Origin: Allobosea sp. 67-29 | GTDB taxonomy: Bacteria > Pseudomonadota > Alphaproteobacteria > Rhizobiales > Beijerinckiaceae | Length of the DNA: 64,000 nucleotides | Assembly (NCBI RefSeq): GCF_001898115.1 | Contig: NZ_MKSQ01000007.1 | Span: 223,324-287,323, forward strand | Direction of reading: 5' to 3' | Part shown: positions 44,323-53,961 of the stretch, piece after piece | Layout of the letters: each line of letters starts with the position of its first letter | How positions within the stretch are numbered: the first letter of the stretch is position 1 | Made by a program: the position numbers and the translations under genes | The notes under the pieces: generated by a model | What the model was told of the DNA's origin: nothing | Seen by the model: only the letters and a program-made list of their open reading frames with translations | The model's database searches: none

Positions 44323-45432
44323 ATGATCGAAGCTGACGTGGCCGAAAGCCGCGACCCGCTTCGCACGGGATGGCATGACATGGACGAGGCTCCGGATTCC
44401 GCCCATCACGATCTGGCCGAACGTGTCGTCGCAGCCATGCGACAGCACGGCTCGCCGAGCTATCCCCGGGCCTTCGAGGTCTGGTACGCCCATCTCAGCG
44501 ACGAGATGCCGGCGGTCACGCTGGCGCTCAACGCCATCCTCGCCGGCAACGACGGCAAGGTGACCGCCGCGGATATCGACAGTCTCTACGAGCGTTTCAT
44601 CAACACCGAGCGCTTCTCGCGCCAGGCCGAGCGCACCAGCCTGCAGGTGCTCGGCGAAATCGACGCGATGATGGCGCTCGTCGACAAGGCGCTCGGCTCG
44701 AGCGAGCTCTATCACGGCCGGTTGACGGCGATGTCCGAGGAGGTCCCGCCCACGACCGACCGGCAGAAGCTGCGGGAATGGGTCGAGGCTCTCGTGCTGT
44801 CGACCCGCGAGGAGGTGACCCGCAAGGCGCAGCTCGAGGCCGAGCTGCGCAACAGCTCGAACGAGATCCGCAACCTGCGCGAGGCACTGGAATCCACGCG
44901 CGCGGAAGCCCTGACCGACCCGCTGACCGGGCTGGCCAACCGCCGCCATTTCGAAGAGATGCTGCAGAAGTCGATCGATCAGGCGACGCTGCGGCGCGAG
45001 CCCTTCGCACTGGTGATGGCCGATATCGACTTCTTCAAGCGCTTCAACGATGCCCACGGCCATCTGACCGGCGACCAGGTGCTGCGCCTCGTGTCGCGCA
45101 CGATGAAGGACAAGTTCAAGGACAAGGCCATCATCAGCCGCTTCGGCGGCGAGGAGTTCGCGATCATCCTGCCGGAGGCGGATGTGATCGCCGGCAAGTT
45201 CGGCGCCGAGACCGTGCGTCAGGCCCTGCTCACGCGCGAGCTGATCAAGCGCTCGACCAACGAGAACCTCGGCCGCATCACCATATCGCTCGGCGTCGCC
45301 ATGTACCGGCGCGGCGACACGGCCGGCTCCCTCGTCGACCGGGCCGACCAGGCGATGATGCGGGCCAAGCGCGACGGCCGCAACCGCACGGTCACGGAGG
45401 AAGCGGTCGAGGTCGCGAGCCGCGTCGCCTGA
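44323..45432 (+). CDS. diguanylate cyclase (GGDEF domain)
   Basis: Makes cyclic di-GMP from two GTP. 369 residues: an N-terminal helical region of about 165 residues without recognised sensor domain, a coiled-coil linker (about 160-200, TRKAQLEAELRNSSNEIRNL), then a GGDEF domain (about 200-355) with DPLTGLANRRHF and active GGEEF at 275-279. The RxxD inhibitory I-site is not present at its expected place, so product feedback is unlikely. No membrane helix is seen, so it is probably cytosolic. Its 3' end overlaps the convergent TfoX-like gene. Confidence 0.93.
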   Translation: MIEADVAESRDPLRTGWHDMDEAPDSAHHDLAERVVAAMRQHGSPSYPRAFEVWYAHLSDEMPAVTLALNAILAGNDGKVTAADIDSLYERFINTERFSRQAERTSLQVLGEIDAMMALVDKALGSSELYHGRLTAMSEEVPPTTDRQKLREWVEALVLSTREEVTRKAQLEAELRNSSNEIRNLREALESTRAEALTDPLTGLANRRHFEEMLQKSIDQATLRREPFALVMADIDFFKRFNDAHGHLTGDQVLRLVSRTMKDKFKDKAIISRFGGEEFAIILPEADVIAGKFGAETVRQALLTRELIKRSTNENLGRITISLGVAMYRRGDTAGSLVDRADQAMMRAKRDGRNRTVTEEAVEVASRVA

Positions 45433-45748
45433 GGCGCGCACTGTCCAGCGCCGCCTGAACGGCCAGCTTCGTCCAGCGCGCCAATTCGTCGGGGTCGTCC
45501 AGCGCGGCCTCCGGCAGACGCCAATAGCCGAGGTCGCGCTCCCGGCCGCGGCCCCGATAGACAAAAGCGTCGCTTCCCGCCGCGGCGAAGTGCGCTCGCG
45601 TGGCCGGCGTCGTCTTGAGGAAGAACGTGCCGTCGAAGACGAGCGCGAACATCATCTCGCCGTCGAAAACGCCGAAGCCGCCGAACATCCGGCGCACGCG
45701 GACAGGAATCACCGGCGAGAAGATGTCCTGGATCGCCTGCGCGTCCAC
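45392..45748 (-). CDS. TfoX/Sxy N-terminal domain protein
   Basis: 118 residues, GTG start at 45748. The family pattern is VRVRRMFGGFGVFDGEMMFALV, then FFLKTTPATRAHF and the WRLPEAALDDPDELARW end. In gammaproteobacteria TfoX/Sxy affects competence with CRP; stand-alone N-domain proteins in alphaproteobacteria have no proven role. The last 41 bases overlap the end of the diguanylate cyclase gene antisense, which may make the two convergent mRNAs interfere. Confidence 0.85.
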   Translation of the reverse strand: MDAQAIQDIFSPVIPVRVRRMFGGFGVFDGEMMFALVFDGTFFLKTTPATRAHFAAAGSDAFVYRGRGRERDLGYWRLPEAALDDPDELARWTKLAVQAALDSARLRRRGSRPRPLPP

Positions 45749-45754
45749 CGCCGC

Positions 45755-46141
45755 TCAGGGCGCTGCCGCCGCCTCCGTGCGCGGCCTGATCTCGACCGAT
45801 TCGCCGCAGCCGCAGGCCGAAACCTGGTTCGGGTTGTTGAAGACGAAGGTCGAGGAAAAGCGATCGGTTTTGAAGTCGAGCTCGGTGCCGAGCAGGAACA
45901 GCACCGCCTTCGCGTCGACGATCACGGTCGCGTCCTTCTCGGTGACGACCTCGTCGCCCTTGTTGACCTCGCGGGCGACCTCGAAGGTATATTCCATGCC
46001 GGCGCAGCCGCCCTTCTTGACGCCGACCCGAAGGCCGAGCGCCGGCGCCGCCTCGCCCGAGGTCTGCGCCATGATCTCGCGGATGCGGGCAGCGGCTGCA
46101 TCGGTCAGCGAAATGACCTTCAGCCCGGGAATCGAAAACAT
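45755..46141 (-). CDS. A-type Fe-S carrier (IscA/SufA/ErpA family)
   Basis: 128 residues including three conserved cysteines for Fe-S binding: one in VKKGGCAGMEYTF and two in ACGCGESVEI. The N-terminus ISLTDAAAARIREIM is typical of HesB/IscA carriers, which bring clusters to apoproteins. ATG 46141 has AGGAG upstream; the longer frame is rejected because the fold begins here. It stands apart from any suf or isc operon, 6 bases upstream of the TfoX-like gene. Confidence 0.92.
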   Translation of the reverse strand: MFSIPGLKVISLTDAAAARIREIMAQTSGEAAPALGLRVGVKKGGCAGMEYTFEVAREVNKGDEVVTEKDATVIVDAKAVLFLLGTELDFKTDRFSSTFVFNNPNQVSACGCGESVEIRPRTEAAAAP

Positions 46142-46346
46142 CGTGACATCTCCTCGACCGGGTTCAAGGCCCGGTGAAGCGTGATCCTGACGGATAAGAT
46201 AGGGATTGCCGGCGCTTCCGTCGAGATGCTCTGCGCAGTCGTGCTGCGCCATGCATCGCTGAGCCGGCATCGTCCCGCCCGGCGCATTGCGGTTCCGGCG
46301 CCATCATGCACTCTGAGGCGTCTTCGACCTCAGCGCCAGGGAAGCC

Positions 46347-47414
46347 ATGCCCCACCGCCTGCACCGCCCGGAAGCCCTCCGTTCCCTGATCCGTGACATG
46401 GTCACCCGAGCCGGCTGGAGCGAGGCCGAGGCGCAAGAGACCGCGGATCATCTCGTGCTTGCCAATCTGAGCGGTCACGACAGCCACGGCGTCGGGATGA
46501 TCCCTCTTTATTTCCAGTCTCTTGCAGATGGAAACCTCAAGCCCGAATCGAAGGGGACCACGCGCCTCGACGCAGCGCCCTTCCTGATCATCGACGGCAA
46601 TGTCGCGCTCGGCCAGCCGAATGCGCGCAACGCCGTCGACCGGGCCGTGGCCATGGCCGGCCAGGGCGGCGTCGCCATCGTGAACCTGCTCGATTCGCAT
46701 CACATCGGCCGCATCGGCCACTATGCCGAGGTGGCGGCCGCGGCCGGCTTGATCTCGTTCTTCTGGGTCAACGTCGCCGGCCGCCCGCCGATCGTCGCGC
46801 CCTTCGCCGCCAAGGAGGCGCGCTTCGGCACGAACCCGCATGCGATCGGCATTCCCGTTCCCGGCGGCGAGCCCCTGATCCTCGACTTCGCCACCAGCCG
46901 CATGGCGCATGGCAAGGCCCGCGTGGCGCTTAACAAGGGCGAGCAGGTGCCGCCCGGCTACATCATAGACGGCGAAGGCCGCCCGACGACCGACCCGGCC
47001 CATGTCTTCGCCAGTCCGGACCACCCGCTCGGCGCGCTGCTGCCCTTCGGAGACCACAAGGGGGCCGGCCTCTCGCTGATCGCCGAACTGCTCTCGGCCG
47101 GGCTGATGGGCGCCGCGCGCATCGACCAGAAGCCGCAGAAGAGCTGGATCATCAATTCGCTCTTCGGCGTGCTGATCGACCCGGCCCGGCTCGAGCCCGA
47201 TGCCGATCTGCGCAAAGGCCGTATAGACAGCTATCTCGCCTTCGTGCGCGCGGCAAAGCCGCAGGATCCTGCCAATCCCGTGCTCGCGCCGGGCGACAAG
47301 GAGCGCAAGGTCCGGGCCGAGCGCGGCGCCGCCGGCATCCCGCTCGACGACGAGACCTGGTCGCAGATCAGGGCCGCTGCGGCGCGGCACGGCATCGACG
47401 CCGAAAGCTACTGA
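46347..47414 (+). CDS. malate/L-lactate dehydrogenase-type (Ldh2/YlbC) NAD-dependent oxidoreductase
   Basis: 355 residues of the Ldh2/malate dehydrogenase family, distinct from classical MDH/LDH. Motifs: HLVLANLSGHDSHGVGMIP, the active-site HHIGRIGHYAEVAA, and GTNPHAIGIPVP with LDFATSRMAHGK. Relatives oxidise malate, lactate, ureidoglycolate, 2,3-diketogulonate or Delta1-piperideine-2-carboxylate. Substrate undetermined. It forms a pair with the following YjbR gene (4-base gap). Confidence 0.9.
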   Translation: MPHRLHRPEALRSLIRDMVTRAGWSEAEAQETADHLVLANLSGHDSHGVGMIPLYFQSLADGNLKPESKGTTRLDAAPFLIIDGNVALGQPNARNAVDRAVAMAGQGGVAIVNLLDSHHIGRIGHYAEVAAAAGLISFFWVNVAGRPPIVAPFAAKEARFGTNPHAIGIPVPGGEPLILDFATSRMAHGKARVALNKGEQVPPGYIIDGEGRPTTDPAHVFASPDHPLGALLPFGDHKGAGLSLIAELLSAGLMGAARIDQKPQKSWIINSLFGVLIDPARLEPDADLRKGRIDSYLAFVRAAKPQDPANPVLAPGDKERKVRAERGAAGIPLDDETWSQIRAAAARHGIDAESY

Positions 47415-47418
47415 GACG

Positions 47419-47778
47419 ATGTCGCCCGCCGCCTACAACGCCTTCTGCGCATCGCTGCCGGCCGCGAGCCATGTCGTGCAATGGGGCGGCGCCGATGTCT
47501 GGAAGGTCGGCGGCAAGGTCTTCGCCATCGCGCGGGCGCAGGAGGATGGCGAGATGGCAGTGAGCTTCAAATGCTCGCCGATGGCCTTCGATATCCTGAG
47601 CGAGCAGCCCGGCCTCAGGCCCGCGCCCTATCTCGCCTCGCGCGGCATGAAATGGATCCAGTGGCTGACGCCGGAAAGCATGCCGGACGATGCCCTCCAG
47701 GACTATCTGCGCGAGAGCCACCGCCTCGTCGCCGCCGGGCTGACGAAGCGGGCGCGCGCGGCGCTCGGGCTCGGCTAG
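47419..47778 (+). CDS. MmcQ/YjbR (DUF419) family protein
   Basis: 119 residues with the MmcQ/YjbR pattern: YNAFCASLPAASHVVQWGGA, the VWKVGGKVFAI strand, MAVSFKCSPMAFDIL and the YLRESHRLVAAGL end. CyaY-like fold, DNA-binding suggested for homologues, function not settled. It ends in a 4-base antisense overlap with the PhzF gene. Confidence 0.88.
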   Translation: MSPAAYNAFCASLPAASHVVQWGGADVWKVGGKVFAIARAQEDGEMAVSFKCSPMAFDILSEQPGLRPAPYLASRGMKWIQWLTPESMPDDALQDYLRESHRLVAAGLTKRARAALGLG

Positions 47779-48662
47779 AGCACGACCTCGCCCCGGAACA
47801 TCGGTGCGCAGGCGCCGCCGACGCGCGAGCGGCAACCATCGGCCGCCCGGCGCGAGGTCACGTTCAGCAGGCTCGCCCGGCCCATCTCGACGCCTTGCGT
47901 GATCGTGTAGGCCGCTTCCTCGCCGCCATCGAGCGAGAGCAGCAGAGCGCCGAGCGTGGCGCTGGCGCTGCCGGTCGCGGGATCCTCCCAGGTGCCGGCG
48001 AGCGGTGCGAACATCCGCGCCCGGATCCGGTTGCCGTCGCGCGCATAGAGGAAGAGCGACAGCCGTCCCTGCAGCTCGGCATGCTGGCGTTCGAGCGCGC
48101 GGAAGGCGGCGAGATCGGGTCCGGCACCAGAGAGCGCATCCGGCGCGACCTGCGCCAGGACGAACTTGACGCCGAGCGAAGCCTGGACGGGAGGATGGGC
48201 GGCCGTCAGGATGTCGGCGGGCTTCAGCCCTGCGCAGGCGGAAACGCCGGCGACAGGCAGTTCGATCCCGAGCGAGAGCGCCTGTGGCGCGGCGATCACC
48301 GCGCCGCTCACCGCGCCGTCCGCATCGCGCTCGACGGCGATCTCGACGAGCCCCGCCATCTGCTCGAAGCGCAGCACGCCGTTGCGGTCGCGCCCATGCC
48401 GCGCCAGCACGCAGGCCGTGCCGACATTGGGATGGCCGGCGAAGGGCATCTCCGCGGTGCGGTGGAAGATGCGGACCCGTGCATCGTTCGCCGGATCGTC
48501 CGGCGGCAGCACGAAGGTGGTCTCGCTGTAGTTCATCTCCGCTGCGAGCGCCTGCATCTGTGCATCGCTGAGACCGCGCGCATCGGTGAAGACGGCAAGC
48601 GGGTTGCCGCCGAACGGCTTGTCGGTGAAGACGTCGACGGTCTCGTAGGGAAAGCTGGGCAT
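47775..48662 (-). CDS. PhzF-family isomerase
   Basis: 295 residues. PhzF signature regions: YETVDVFTDKPFGGNPLAVF, the catalytic-Glu segment MNYSETTFV, the RIFHRTAEMPFAGHPNVGTA hinge, and DPATGSASATLGALLLS. PhzF itself isomerises dihydrohydroxyanthranilate in phenazine synthesis, but most family members are of unknown role, and no phz genes are present. ATG 48662 fits the family N-terminus. Confidence 0.92.
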   Translation of the reverse strand: MPSFPYETVDVFTDKPFGGNPLAVFTDARGLSDAQMQALAAEMNYSETTFVLPPDDPANDARVRIFHRTAEMPFAGHPNVGTACVLARHGRDRNGVLRFEQMAGLVEIAVERDADGAVSGAVIAAPQALSLGIELPVAGVSACAGLKPADILTAAHPPVQASLGVKFVLAQVAPDALSGAGPDLAAFRALERQHAELQGRLSLFLYARDGNRIRARMFAPLAGTWEDPATGSASATLGALLLSLDGGEEAAYTITQGVEMGRASLLNVTSRRAADGCRSRVGGACAPMFRGEVVL

Positions 48663-48772
48663 GGCGGCTCCGCGCACTCGTGGCGCGCTATTCCTGCCAG
48701 CGAAGCTGCATCAGCACCAATGAAGCGATGAGATGCGTTCCATCACCGCCGCGTGCGGCCGGGCATGACCCG

Positions 48773-49678
48773 CTAGCCGAGAGCCTGGCTGGCGAGCGCG
48801 ATGCGACGCGGGCCGCCCGGCACCGCCGGCATGTAGGGCGCCTGTCCGAGTCCCATCGAGGTCGCGCTGTCGTGGATCTGCATGCCGTTGGCGGTCAGGA
48901 AATGCGTGTAGGCGACGTTGCAGGCCGGCGTGTCGGCGCGCAGGAAATGGCCGGCGTGCGCCTCGACATTGGGGCGCGAGACGGCGATGGCGTCTTCCTC
49001 CGTCGCGGCGACGACCGGTCCGATGACGTGCCCCCGTCCGAACGGCCGGCACAGGGCGAAAGCGACGATCTCGCCGTTGCGGACGAGGACGTATCCTCGC
49101 GATACCGGCAACAGACTCTGGAACACGCGCGAGCGATCATGGCCGATCGCGAGGCGATCCAGCCGGATCAGGCTTTCGTGATCGCCGGCGACGGCGGCGC
49201 GGACCACACCCTCAAACCTGTTCGAGCGCAGGACGCCCGCAGGACCGGGCGCCTCCGGCGCGGCCTCGCCCTGGCATCGCAGGATCTTCTGCTCGTAACC
49301 GTAGCCGAGCGAGCGATAGAGCCGTCTGGCCTCCCGGGTGGCGGTCAGGCCGAAGGCGGCGCCGCGATTGAGTTCGTGCGCCTTGTCCATCAGCCAGCGC
49401 CCCGCGCCCTGTTCCTGCAGGCGCGGCAAGGTGATGAGCATGCAGACCATCGCGAAGTCGGGTTCGTATCGGAGCCACATCACCGTGCCGACGACCCGTC
49501 CGATCTCGTCGACGGCCGCGACGCCCTGGCCGAGCTCGAGCAGCATCTGCCAGTCCGTCTCGCGATGCGGCCACCTGACCGCGACGGAGAGCGCGTGGAG
49601 CTGCGCCGGGTCGATCTCCTTGATGTCGCGCAGGGTCAGCTCGAACGTGTCGAGATGCAGTCGAGCGATCGTCTCCAA
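48773..49678 (-). CDS. double-GNAT acetyltransferase-like protein A
   Basis: About 301 residues with two GNAT-type halves. The N-half has the acetyl-CoA loop region LPRLQEQGAGRWLMDKA after LGQGVAAVDEIGRVVG; the C-half has VLVRNGEIVAFALCRPFGRG and ends ALASQALG. It is a paralogue of the protein at 58830-59681, including the ALASQALG tail. I chose TTG 49678 because GGAGG lies 7 bases before and the homologue starts at the matching place; an ATG at 49786 would add 36 residues. It diverges from the deacylase operon. Acceptor substrate unknown. Confidence 0.72.
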   Translation of the reverse strand: METIARLHLDTFELTLRDIKEIDPAQLHALSVAVRWPHRETDWQMLLELGQGVAAVDEIGRVVGTVMWLRYEPDFAMVCMLITLPRLQEQGAGRWLMDKAHELNRGAAFGLTATREARRLYRSLGYGYEQKILRCQGEAAPEAPGPAGVLRSNRFEGVVRAAVAGDHESLIRLDRLAIGHDRSRVFQSLLPVSRGYVLVRNGEIVAFALCRPFGRGHVIGPVVAATEEDAIAVSRPNVEAHAGHFLRADTPACNVAYTHFLTANGMQIHDSATSMGLGQAPYMPAVPGGPRRIALASQALG

Positions 49679-49881
49679 ATCGCAGCCTCCGCCGTGCCCA
49701 CGGCCTGCCCCGCCGTCGATCCCGGCCGGGGTACCGGCCGGTTCTAGCCCAATCCCGCAACAGGAAGCACCGTTCTTTAGCCGCAATTCGGCAGGGATCG
49801 CTGCATGACCCTGCCGAAACGACGCGACCGGCGCCGCGCCTGCCTTATCCTCTCGTGAACGCAGCCAGCGCGGAGCCGCCC

Positions 49882-51015
49882 GTGACGCCGGAAGACATCC
49901 TGACCGAGCTGATCGCGTTCCGCTCGGTCGTGGGGCAGCCCAACGCCGCCATTGCGACCTGGATCGCGGATTATCTCGGGCGATGCGGCGTCGAGGCGCA
50001 GCTTCTCCCCGGCCCGGAGGGCGACCGTTCGAATCTCTTCGCCACGATCGGCCCCCGCAATGTCGCGGGCCTGGTGCTGTCGGGCCATATGGATGTGGTG
50101 CCGGCCGAGGAACCGCAATGGAGCGCCGATCCGTTCCAGCTGCGCGCCGAGAGAGACAGGCTGTTCGGCCGCGGCACCAGCGACATGAAGGGCTTTCTCG
50201 CGGCGGCGCTCGCGATCGTTCCGTCGCTCGTCGCGTCGAAGCCCGTCCGGCCGATCCATCTCGCCTTCTCCTATGACGAGGAGGCCGGCTGCCGCGGCGT
50301 CCCTCACCTCATCGCGGCGCTGCCTTCGCTCTGCGCACGGCCGGCGGCCGCGGTGATCGGCGAGCCGAGCGGGCTGCGGCCGATCCTGGCGCATAAGGGC
50401 AAGGCCGCAGCGCGGGTCGAAGTCCACGGCAAATCCGGGCACTCCTCGCGTCCCGACCTCGGTCTCAACGCCATTCATGCGATGGGGCGGGTGATCGCAG
50501 CGGCCGACGAAGCCGCCGCGCAAGCCAGCATCGGCCCGCTCGATCCGGTCTTCGAGCCGCCCTACTCCACCGTCCAGATCGGCACGATCCGCGGCGGCGA
50601 GGCACTGAACGTCATCCCGGAACGCTGTGTTGTCGAGATCGAGGCCCGCGCTATCGCCGGCGCTTCGCCCGACCTGCTGCTCGAGCCGGTGCGGAGCACC
50701 CTTGCAAGTCTCGAGCGGCAAGGCTTCCGCACCGTCTGGCAGCCGATTGCCGCTTATCCAGCCCTGTCGCTGGAGGCCGAGGCGCCGATCGCGCGGCTGC
50801 TTTCGCGGGTAACCGGCGAAGCGCCACTGGCGGCGGTGAGCTACGGCACGGAGGCTGGTCTCTACCAGGCGGCGGGGATCGACGCGATCATCTGCGGGCC
50901 GGGCGATATCGCGCGCGCCCACAAGCCCGACGAATACATCACACGCGGCGAGCTTGCGGCCTGCGCCGACATGCTCGAACGGCTCTGCATGCAATTCGCG
51001 CGGGAACCATCCTGA
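49882..51015 (+). CDS. ArgE/DapE-family deacylase (acetylornithine deacetylase-like)
   Basis: 377-residue M20 metallohydrolase. Zinc-site features: SGHMDVVPA, the GRGTSDMKGFLAA bridging Asp, the catalytic EE in YDEEAGCRGVPH, and the C-terminal HKPDEYI region; the GKSGHSS lid-domain motif is also present. It removes an acyl group from an N-acyl amino acid such as N-acetylornithine. The catabolic setting and nearby GNAT suggest another N-acyl compound is possible. GTG 49882 follows GGAG; GTG 49855 would add 9 residues. Confidence 0.88.
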   Translation: MTPEDILTELIAFRSVVGQPNAAIATWIADYLGRCGVEAQLLPGPEGDRSNLFATIGPRNVAGLVLSGHMDVVPAEEPQWSADPFQLRAERDRLFGRGTSDMKGFLAAALAIVPSLVASKPVRPIHLAFSYDEEAGCRGVPHLIAALPSLCARPAAAVIGEPSGLRPILAHKGKAAARVEVHGKSGHSSRPDLGLNAIHAMGRVIAAADEAAAQASIGPLDPVFEPPYSTVQIGTIRGGEALNVIPERCVVEIEARAIAGASPDLLLEPVRSTLASLERQGFRTVWQPIAAYPALSLEAEAPIARLLSRVTGEAPLAAVSYGTEAGLYQAAGIDAIICGPGDIARAHKPDEYITRGELAACADMLERLCMQFAREPS

Positions 51016-51039
51016 TCTGCCGGTCACCAGGAGTTCGCC

Positions 51040-51963
51040 TTGACCTTCCTTTTCAACTCGACCGACGAACGGGCGCAGGTATTCGCCGAGCGCTTTGCCG
51101 CGGAGCTGCCCGATATCCGCTTCATCCGGAGCAGTGATCCCCACGATCCCGCCGATATCCGCTACCTCATCACCTGGACCGCGCCGGAGAACCTCCATCG
51201 CTATTCCAATCTGGAGATCCTGTTCTCCATCGGGGCCGGCATCGACCAGATGAACACCGACGGCCTGCCCGCGGGCGTCCTCGTCGTGCGCATGGTCGAG
51301 GAAGGCATCACCCGGATGATGCAGGAGTATGTCACGCTCGGCGTACTCGCCCTGCACCGGCAATGGCCGCTCTACATCGCCCAGCAGAAGGCAGCGCATT
51401 GGCAGCCCTACGACCTCGCATCCGCCCCGGACAGGCGGATCGGCATTTTGGGGCTCGGCATGATGGGATCGGCCGTCATCGAGCGCCTGAAGCCCTTTGG
51501 CTTCCCGATTTCGGGCTGGAGCCGCTCGCCGCGAACGATCGACGGGACACGCTGCCTGCACGGGTCGGCGGGCCTCTCCACGCTGCTCGCCGAAACCGAC
51601 ATCCTTGTCTGCCTGCTGCCGCTGACCCCGGAGACGTCGGGCATTCTGGATGCGAAGCTCTTCGCACAGCTGCCTGCCGGCGCCGGTCTGGTGCATGTCG
51701 GTCGCGGCCGGCATCTCGACCACGCCGCCTTGCTGGATGCCCTGGACAGCGGCCATCTCTCGGCCGCCGTCCTGGATGTCACCGAGCCGGAGCCGTTGCC
51801 GGCCGATCACCGCCTGTGGAGCCACCCCAGGGTGATCCTGACGCCGCACATCGCCAGCAAGGTCGAAGCCGCGCCCGCGGCCAGGGCCGTCATCGAGAAC
51901 CTCCGCCGACACCGCTCCGGCCTGCCGCCGATCGGCGTTGTCGATCGCAGCCGCGGCTACTGA
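51040..51963 (+). CDS. D-2-hydroxyacid dehydrogenase (GhrA-like)
   Basis: 307 residues from TTG 51040 with CAGGAG upstream. NAD(P) Rossmann motif [16 protein letters not shown], then the conserved [30 protein letters not shown] and [10 protein letters not shown] with the catalytic His. It resembles glyoxylate/hydroxypyruvate reductase A. It is 24 bases after the deacylase gene and 30 bases before the cupin gene, so one operon. It may reduce a 2-oxo acid made by deamination, or oxidise a D-hydroxy acid. Confidence 0.88.
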   Translation: MTFLFNSTDERAQVFAERFAAELPDIRFIRSSDPHDPADIRYLITWTAPENLHRYSNLEILFSIGAGIDQMNTDGLPAGVLVVRMVEEGITRMMQEYVTLGVLALHRQWPLYIAQQKAAHWQPYDLASAPDRRIGILGLGMMGSAVIERLKPFGFPISGWSRSPRTIDGTRCLHGSAGLSTLLAETDILVCLLPLTPETSGILDAKLFAQLPAGAGLVHVGRGRHLDHAALLDALDSGHLSAAVLDVTEPEPLPADHRLWSHPRVILTPHIASKVEAAPAARAVIENLRRHRSGLPPIGVVDRSRGY

Positions 51964-51993
51964 ACTGCTTCAACCCGAACGAAAGGCTTTGCC

Positions 51994-52353
51994 ATGTCCC
52001 TCCTCGTCAAGCTCGACCTCGCTCCCACCAGCGAGCCCAGGCATTCCAAGGCGGCGCCGGATCGCCTGATTTCCGGCGATCCCTCGTACAAGACTTGGGC
52101 GCAGGACGAGTCGCGGGAGGGCGTGGGGAAGGTCCGTACCGGCGTCTGGGAAGCAACGCCGGGCGAGAACCACTCGATCAAGGGCGAGACGATGGAGTTC
52201 TGCTACATCCTCTCGGGCGTCATCGAATTGACCGAGCAAGGTCAACCGCCGCGGATCTTCCGTGCCGGCGACAGCTTCGTGATGAAGCCCGGCTTCGTCG
52301 GCGTCTGGAAGACGATCGAGACCGTCCGCAAGATCTACGTGATCGCCGGCTGA
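51994..52353 (+). CDS. cupin-domain protein (EutQ/DUF861-like)
   Basis: 119 residues, single cupin barrel: GVWEATPGENHSIKGETMEF and YILSGVIELTEQG, ending FRAGDSFVMKPGFVGVWKT. The metal-binding pattern is partial, with one His in motif 1 (NHSIKGE) and no obvious His in motif 2, as in the Cupin_3 group with (S)-ureidoglycine and sarcosine-cluster relatives. Last gene of its operon. Confidence 0.82.
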   Translation: MSLLVKLDLAPTSEPRHSKAAPDRLISGDPSYKTWAQDESREGVGKVRTGVWEATPGENHSIKGETMEFCYILSGVIELTEQGQPPRIFRAGDSFVMKPGFVGVWKTIETVRKIYVIAG

Positions 52354-52373
52354 CCCGGGCACGCCGAAGAATC

Positions 52374-52420
52374 GGCCGCCCGGAACGCCGCAAACAGGAT
52401 TTCCGGTCGGTCGGGCGGCC
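52374..52420. other. inverted repeat after the cupin gene
   Basis: GGCCGCCCG (52374-52382) and CGGGCGGCC (52412-52420) form a 9-bp stem with a 29-base loop. It may separate the cupin and aldehyde dehydrogenase transcripts; no T-run, so it is a weak terminator candidate. Confidence 0.3.
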
Positions 52421-52486
52421 TTCACAGGCGCAAACTTCGGGTCCGGCGGAACTAGGCTCGGACGGTCACCATCCGGAGATGCGCCC

Positions 52487-53950
52487 GTGTCGCTGAGTTT
52501 CGATCCCGCTTCCGTCACGCTCCCGCGCGGCCATTTCATCGCAGGCGAATGGGTCGGCGATAGGGACGGCATCGATCTGCGTCGCCCCTCCGACGCGGCC
52601 GCCTTCGCCACCTGCCCCGTCGCCGATGCCGACCTCGTCGACCGCGCCGTCGCTGCAGCCAGGCGAGCGCTCGCGACGAGCGGCTGGGCGCGCATCGCGC
52701 CGCGCGACCGCGCCCGCGCGCTCCACCGCTGGGCCGATCTGATCGAGGCGGAGGCGGAGACGCTGGCGCGGCTGGAGGCGGTCGCCTCGACCCGGCCGAT
52801 CTCCGAGCTCATCGCGGGCGATGTTCCCGTGACGGCCGAGCAGATCCGCTTCTTCGCCGAATTCGCCGACAAGGAAGGCGGCGAACTCGTCCCGACCGGC
52901 TCCGACAGCTTCGGCATGATCGCGACCGAGCCCTATGGCGTCGTCGGCGCCATCACGCCCTGGAACTTCCCGCTCAACATGGCCGGCTGGAAGCTGGGCC
53001 CCGCGCTCGCAGCCGGCAATGCCGTGGTGCTGAAGCCGTCGGAGATGACGCCCTTCTCGACGCTCTATCTGGCGCAGTTGTCGGTGCGGGCCGGGTTGCC
53101 GGCGGGGCTGATCAATATCGTGCTCGGCGATGGCCGCACGACCGGCACCGCGATCACCGGACATCCCGACATCGCCAAGGTGAGCTTCACCGGCTCGACC
53201 GCCGCCGGGAGCGCGATCATGGAGAATATCGCCCGCACCGGCATCAAGCCGATGACGCTGGAGCTTGGTGGAAAGAGCCCGCAGCTCGTCTTCGCCGATG
53301 CCGACCTGCCGCAGGCAGCCGCCGCCATCGCCCGCAGCATCCTCGGCAATGCCGGCCAGGCCTGCGTCGCCGGCTCGCGCCTGATCGTGGCCGAGAGCGT
53401 CGCGGAAGAGTTGGTCGGGCTGATCGTCGAGCGGATGCGCGCCGTCCGCCCGGGACCGACCTGGGATGCGGCGAGCGCCTATTCGCCGATCATTTCCGAG
53501 CGGCAGATCGGCCGCATGGCCTCCATCGTCGATGCGGCGGTGGCGCAGGGCGCCAGGTGCCGGCTTGGCGGCGAGCGGCTCGACCATGCGGGCTACTTCT
53601 ACGCGCCGACCGTGCTGGAAGCGGTCGATGCCGCCTCGCCCGCGGTGACCGAGGAAATCTTCGGACCGGTCCTGACCGTCCAGAACTTTCGGGAGGAAGA
53701 GGAAGGGCTCGGGCTCGCCGATCACCCGACCTACGGGCTCTGCGCCGGCCTTTATACGCGGGATCTTTCGCGGGCCCTGCGCGCCATCAACCGCCTGCAG
53801 GCCGGTACCGTCTGGGTCAATCGCTATGGCCGCTCCCGCGACCACATCCTGCCGACGGGCGGCTACAAGCAGTCCGGCCTCGGCAAGGACCTTGGGCGCG
53901 AGGCCTATCTCGCGAACCGCAAATCGAAAAGCGTCCTGATCGCCCTCTGA
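52487..53950 (+). CDS. NAD(P)-dependent aldehyde dehydrogenase
   Basis: 487 residues from GTG 52487. ALDH landmarks: GAITPWNFPLNMAGWKLGPA, VSFTGSTAAGS, the general-base Glu in LELGGKSPQ, nucleophile Cys293 in NAGQACVAGSR, and EEIFGPVL. It oxidises an aldehyde to the acid. It leads a series (this gene, the TtuC-like gene, the GabD-like gene) with 11- and 14-base gaps. The aldehyde is not known; an amine-derived aldehyde is likely from context. Confidence 0.93.
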   Translation: MSLSFDPASVTLPRGHFIAGEWVGDRDGIDLRRPSDAAAFATCPVADADLVDRAVAAARRALATSGWARIAPRDRARALHRWADLIEAEAETLARLEAVASTRPISELIAGDVPVTAEQIRFFAEFADKEGGELVPTGSDSFGMIATEPYGVVGAITPWNFPLNMAGWKLGPALAAGNAVVLKPSEMTPFSTLYLAQLSVRAGLPAGLINIVLGDGRTTGTAITGHPDIAKVSFTGSTAAGSAIMENIARTGIKPMTLELGGKSPQLVFADADLPQAAAAIARSILGNAGQACVAGSRLIVAESVAEELVGLIVERMRAVRPGPTWDAASAYSPIISERQIGRMASIVDAAVAQGARCRLGGERLDHAGYFYAPTVLEAVDAASPAVTEEIFGPVLTVQNFREEEEGLGLADHPTYGLCAGLYTRDLSRALRAINRLQAGTVWVNRYGRSRDHILPTGGYKQSGLGKDLGREAYLANRKSKSVLIAL

Positions 53951-53961
53951 GGAGCCCTCCC

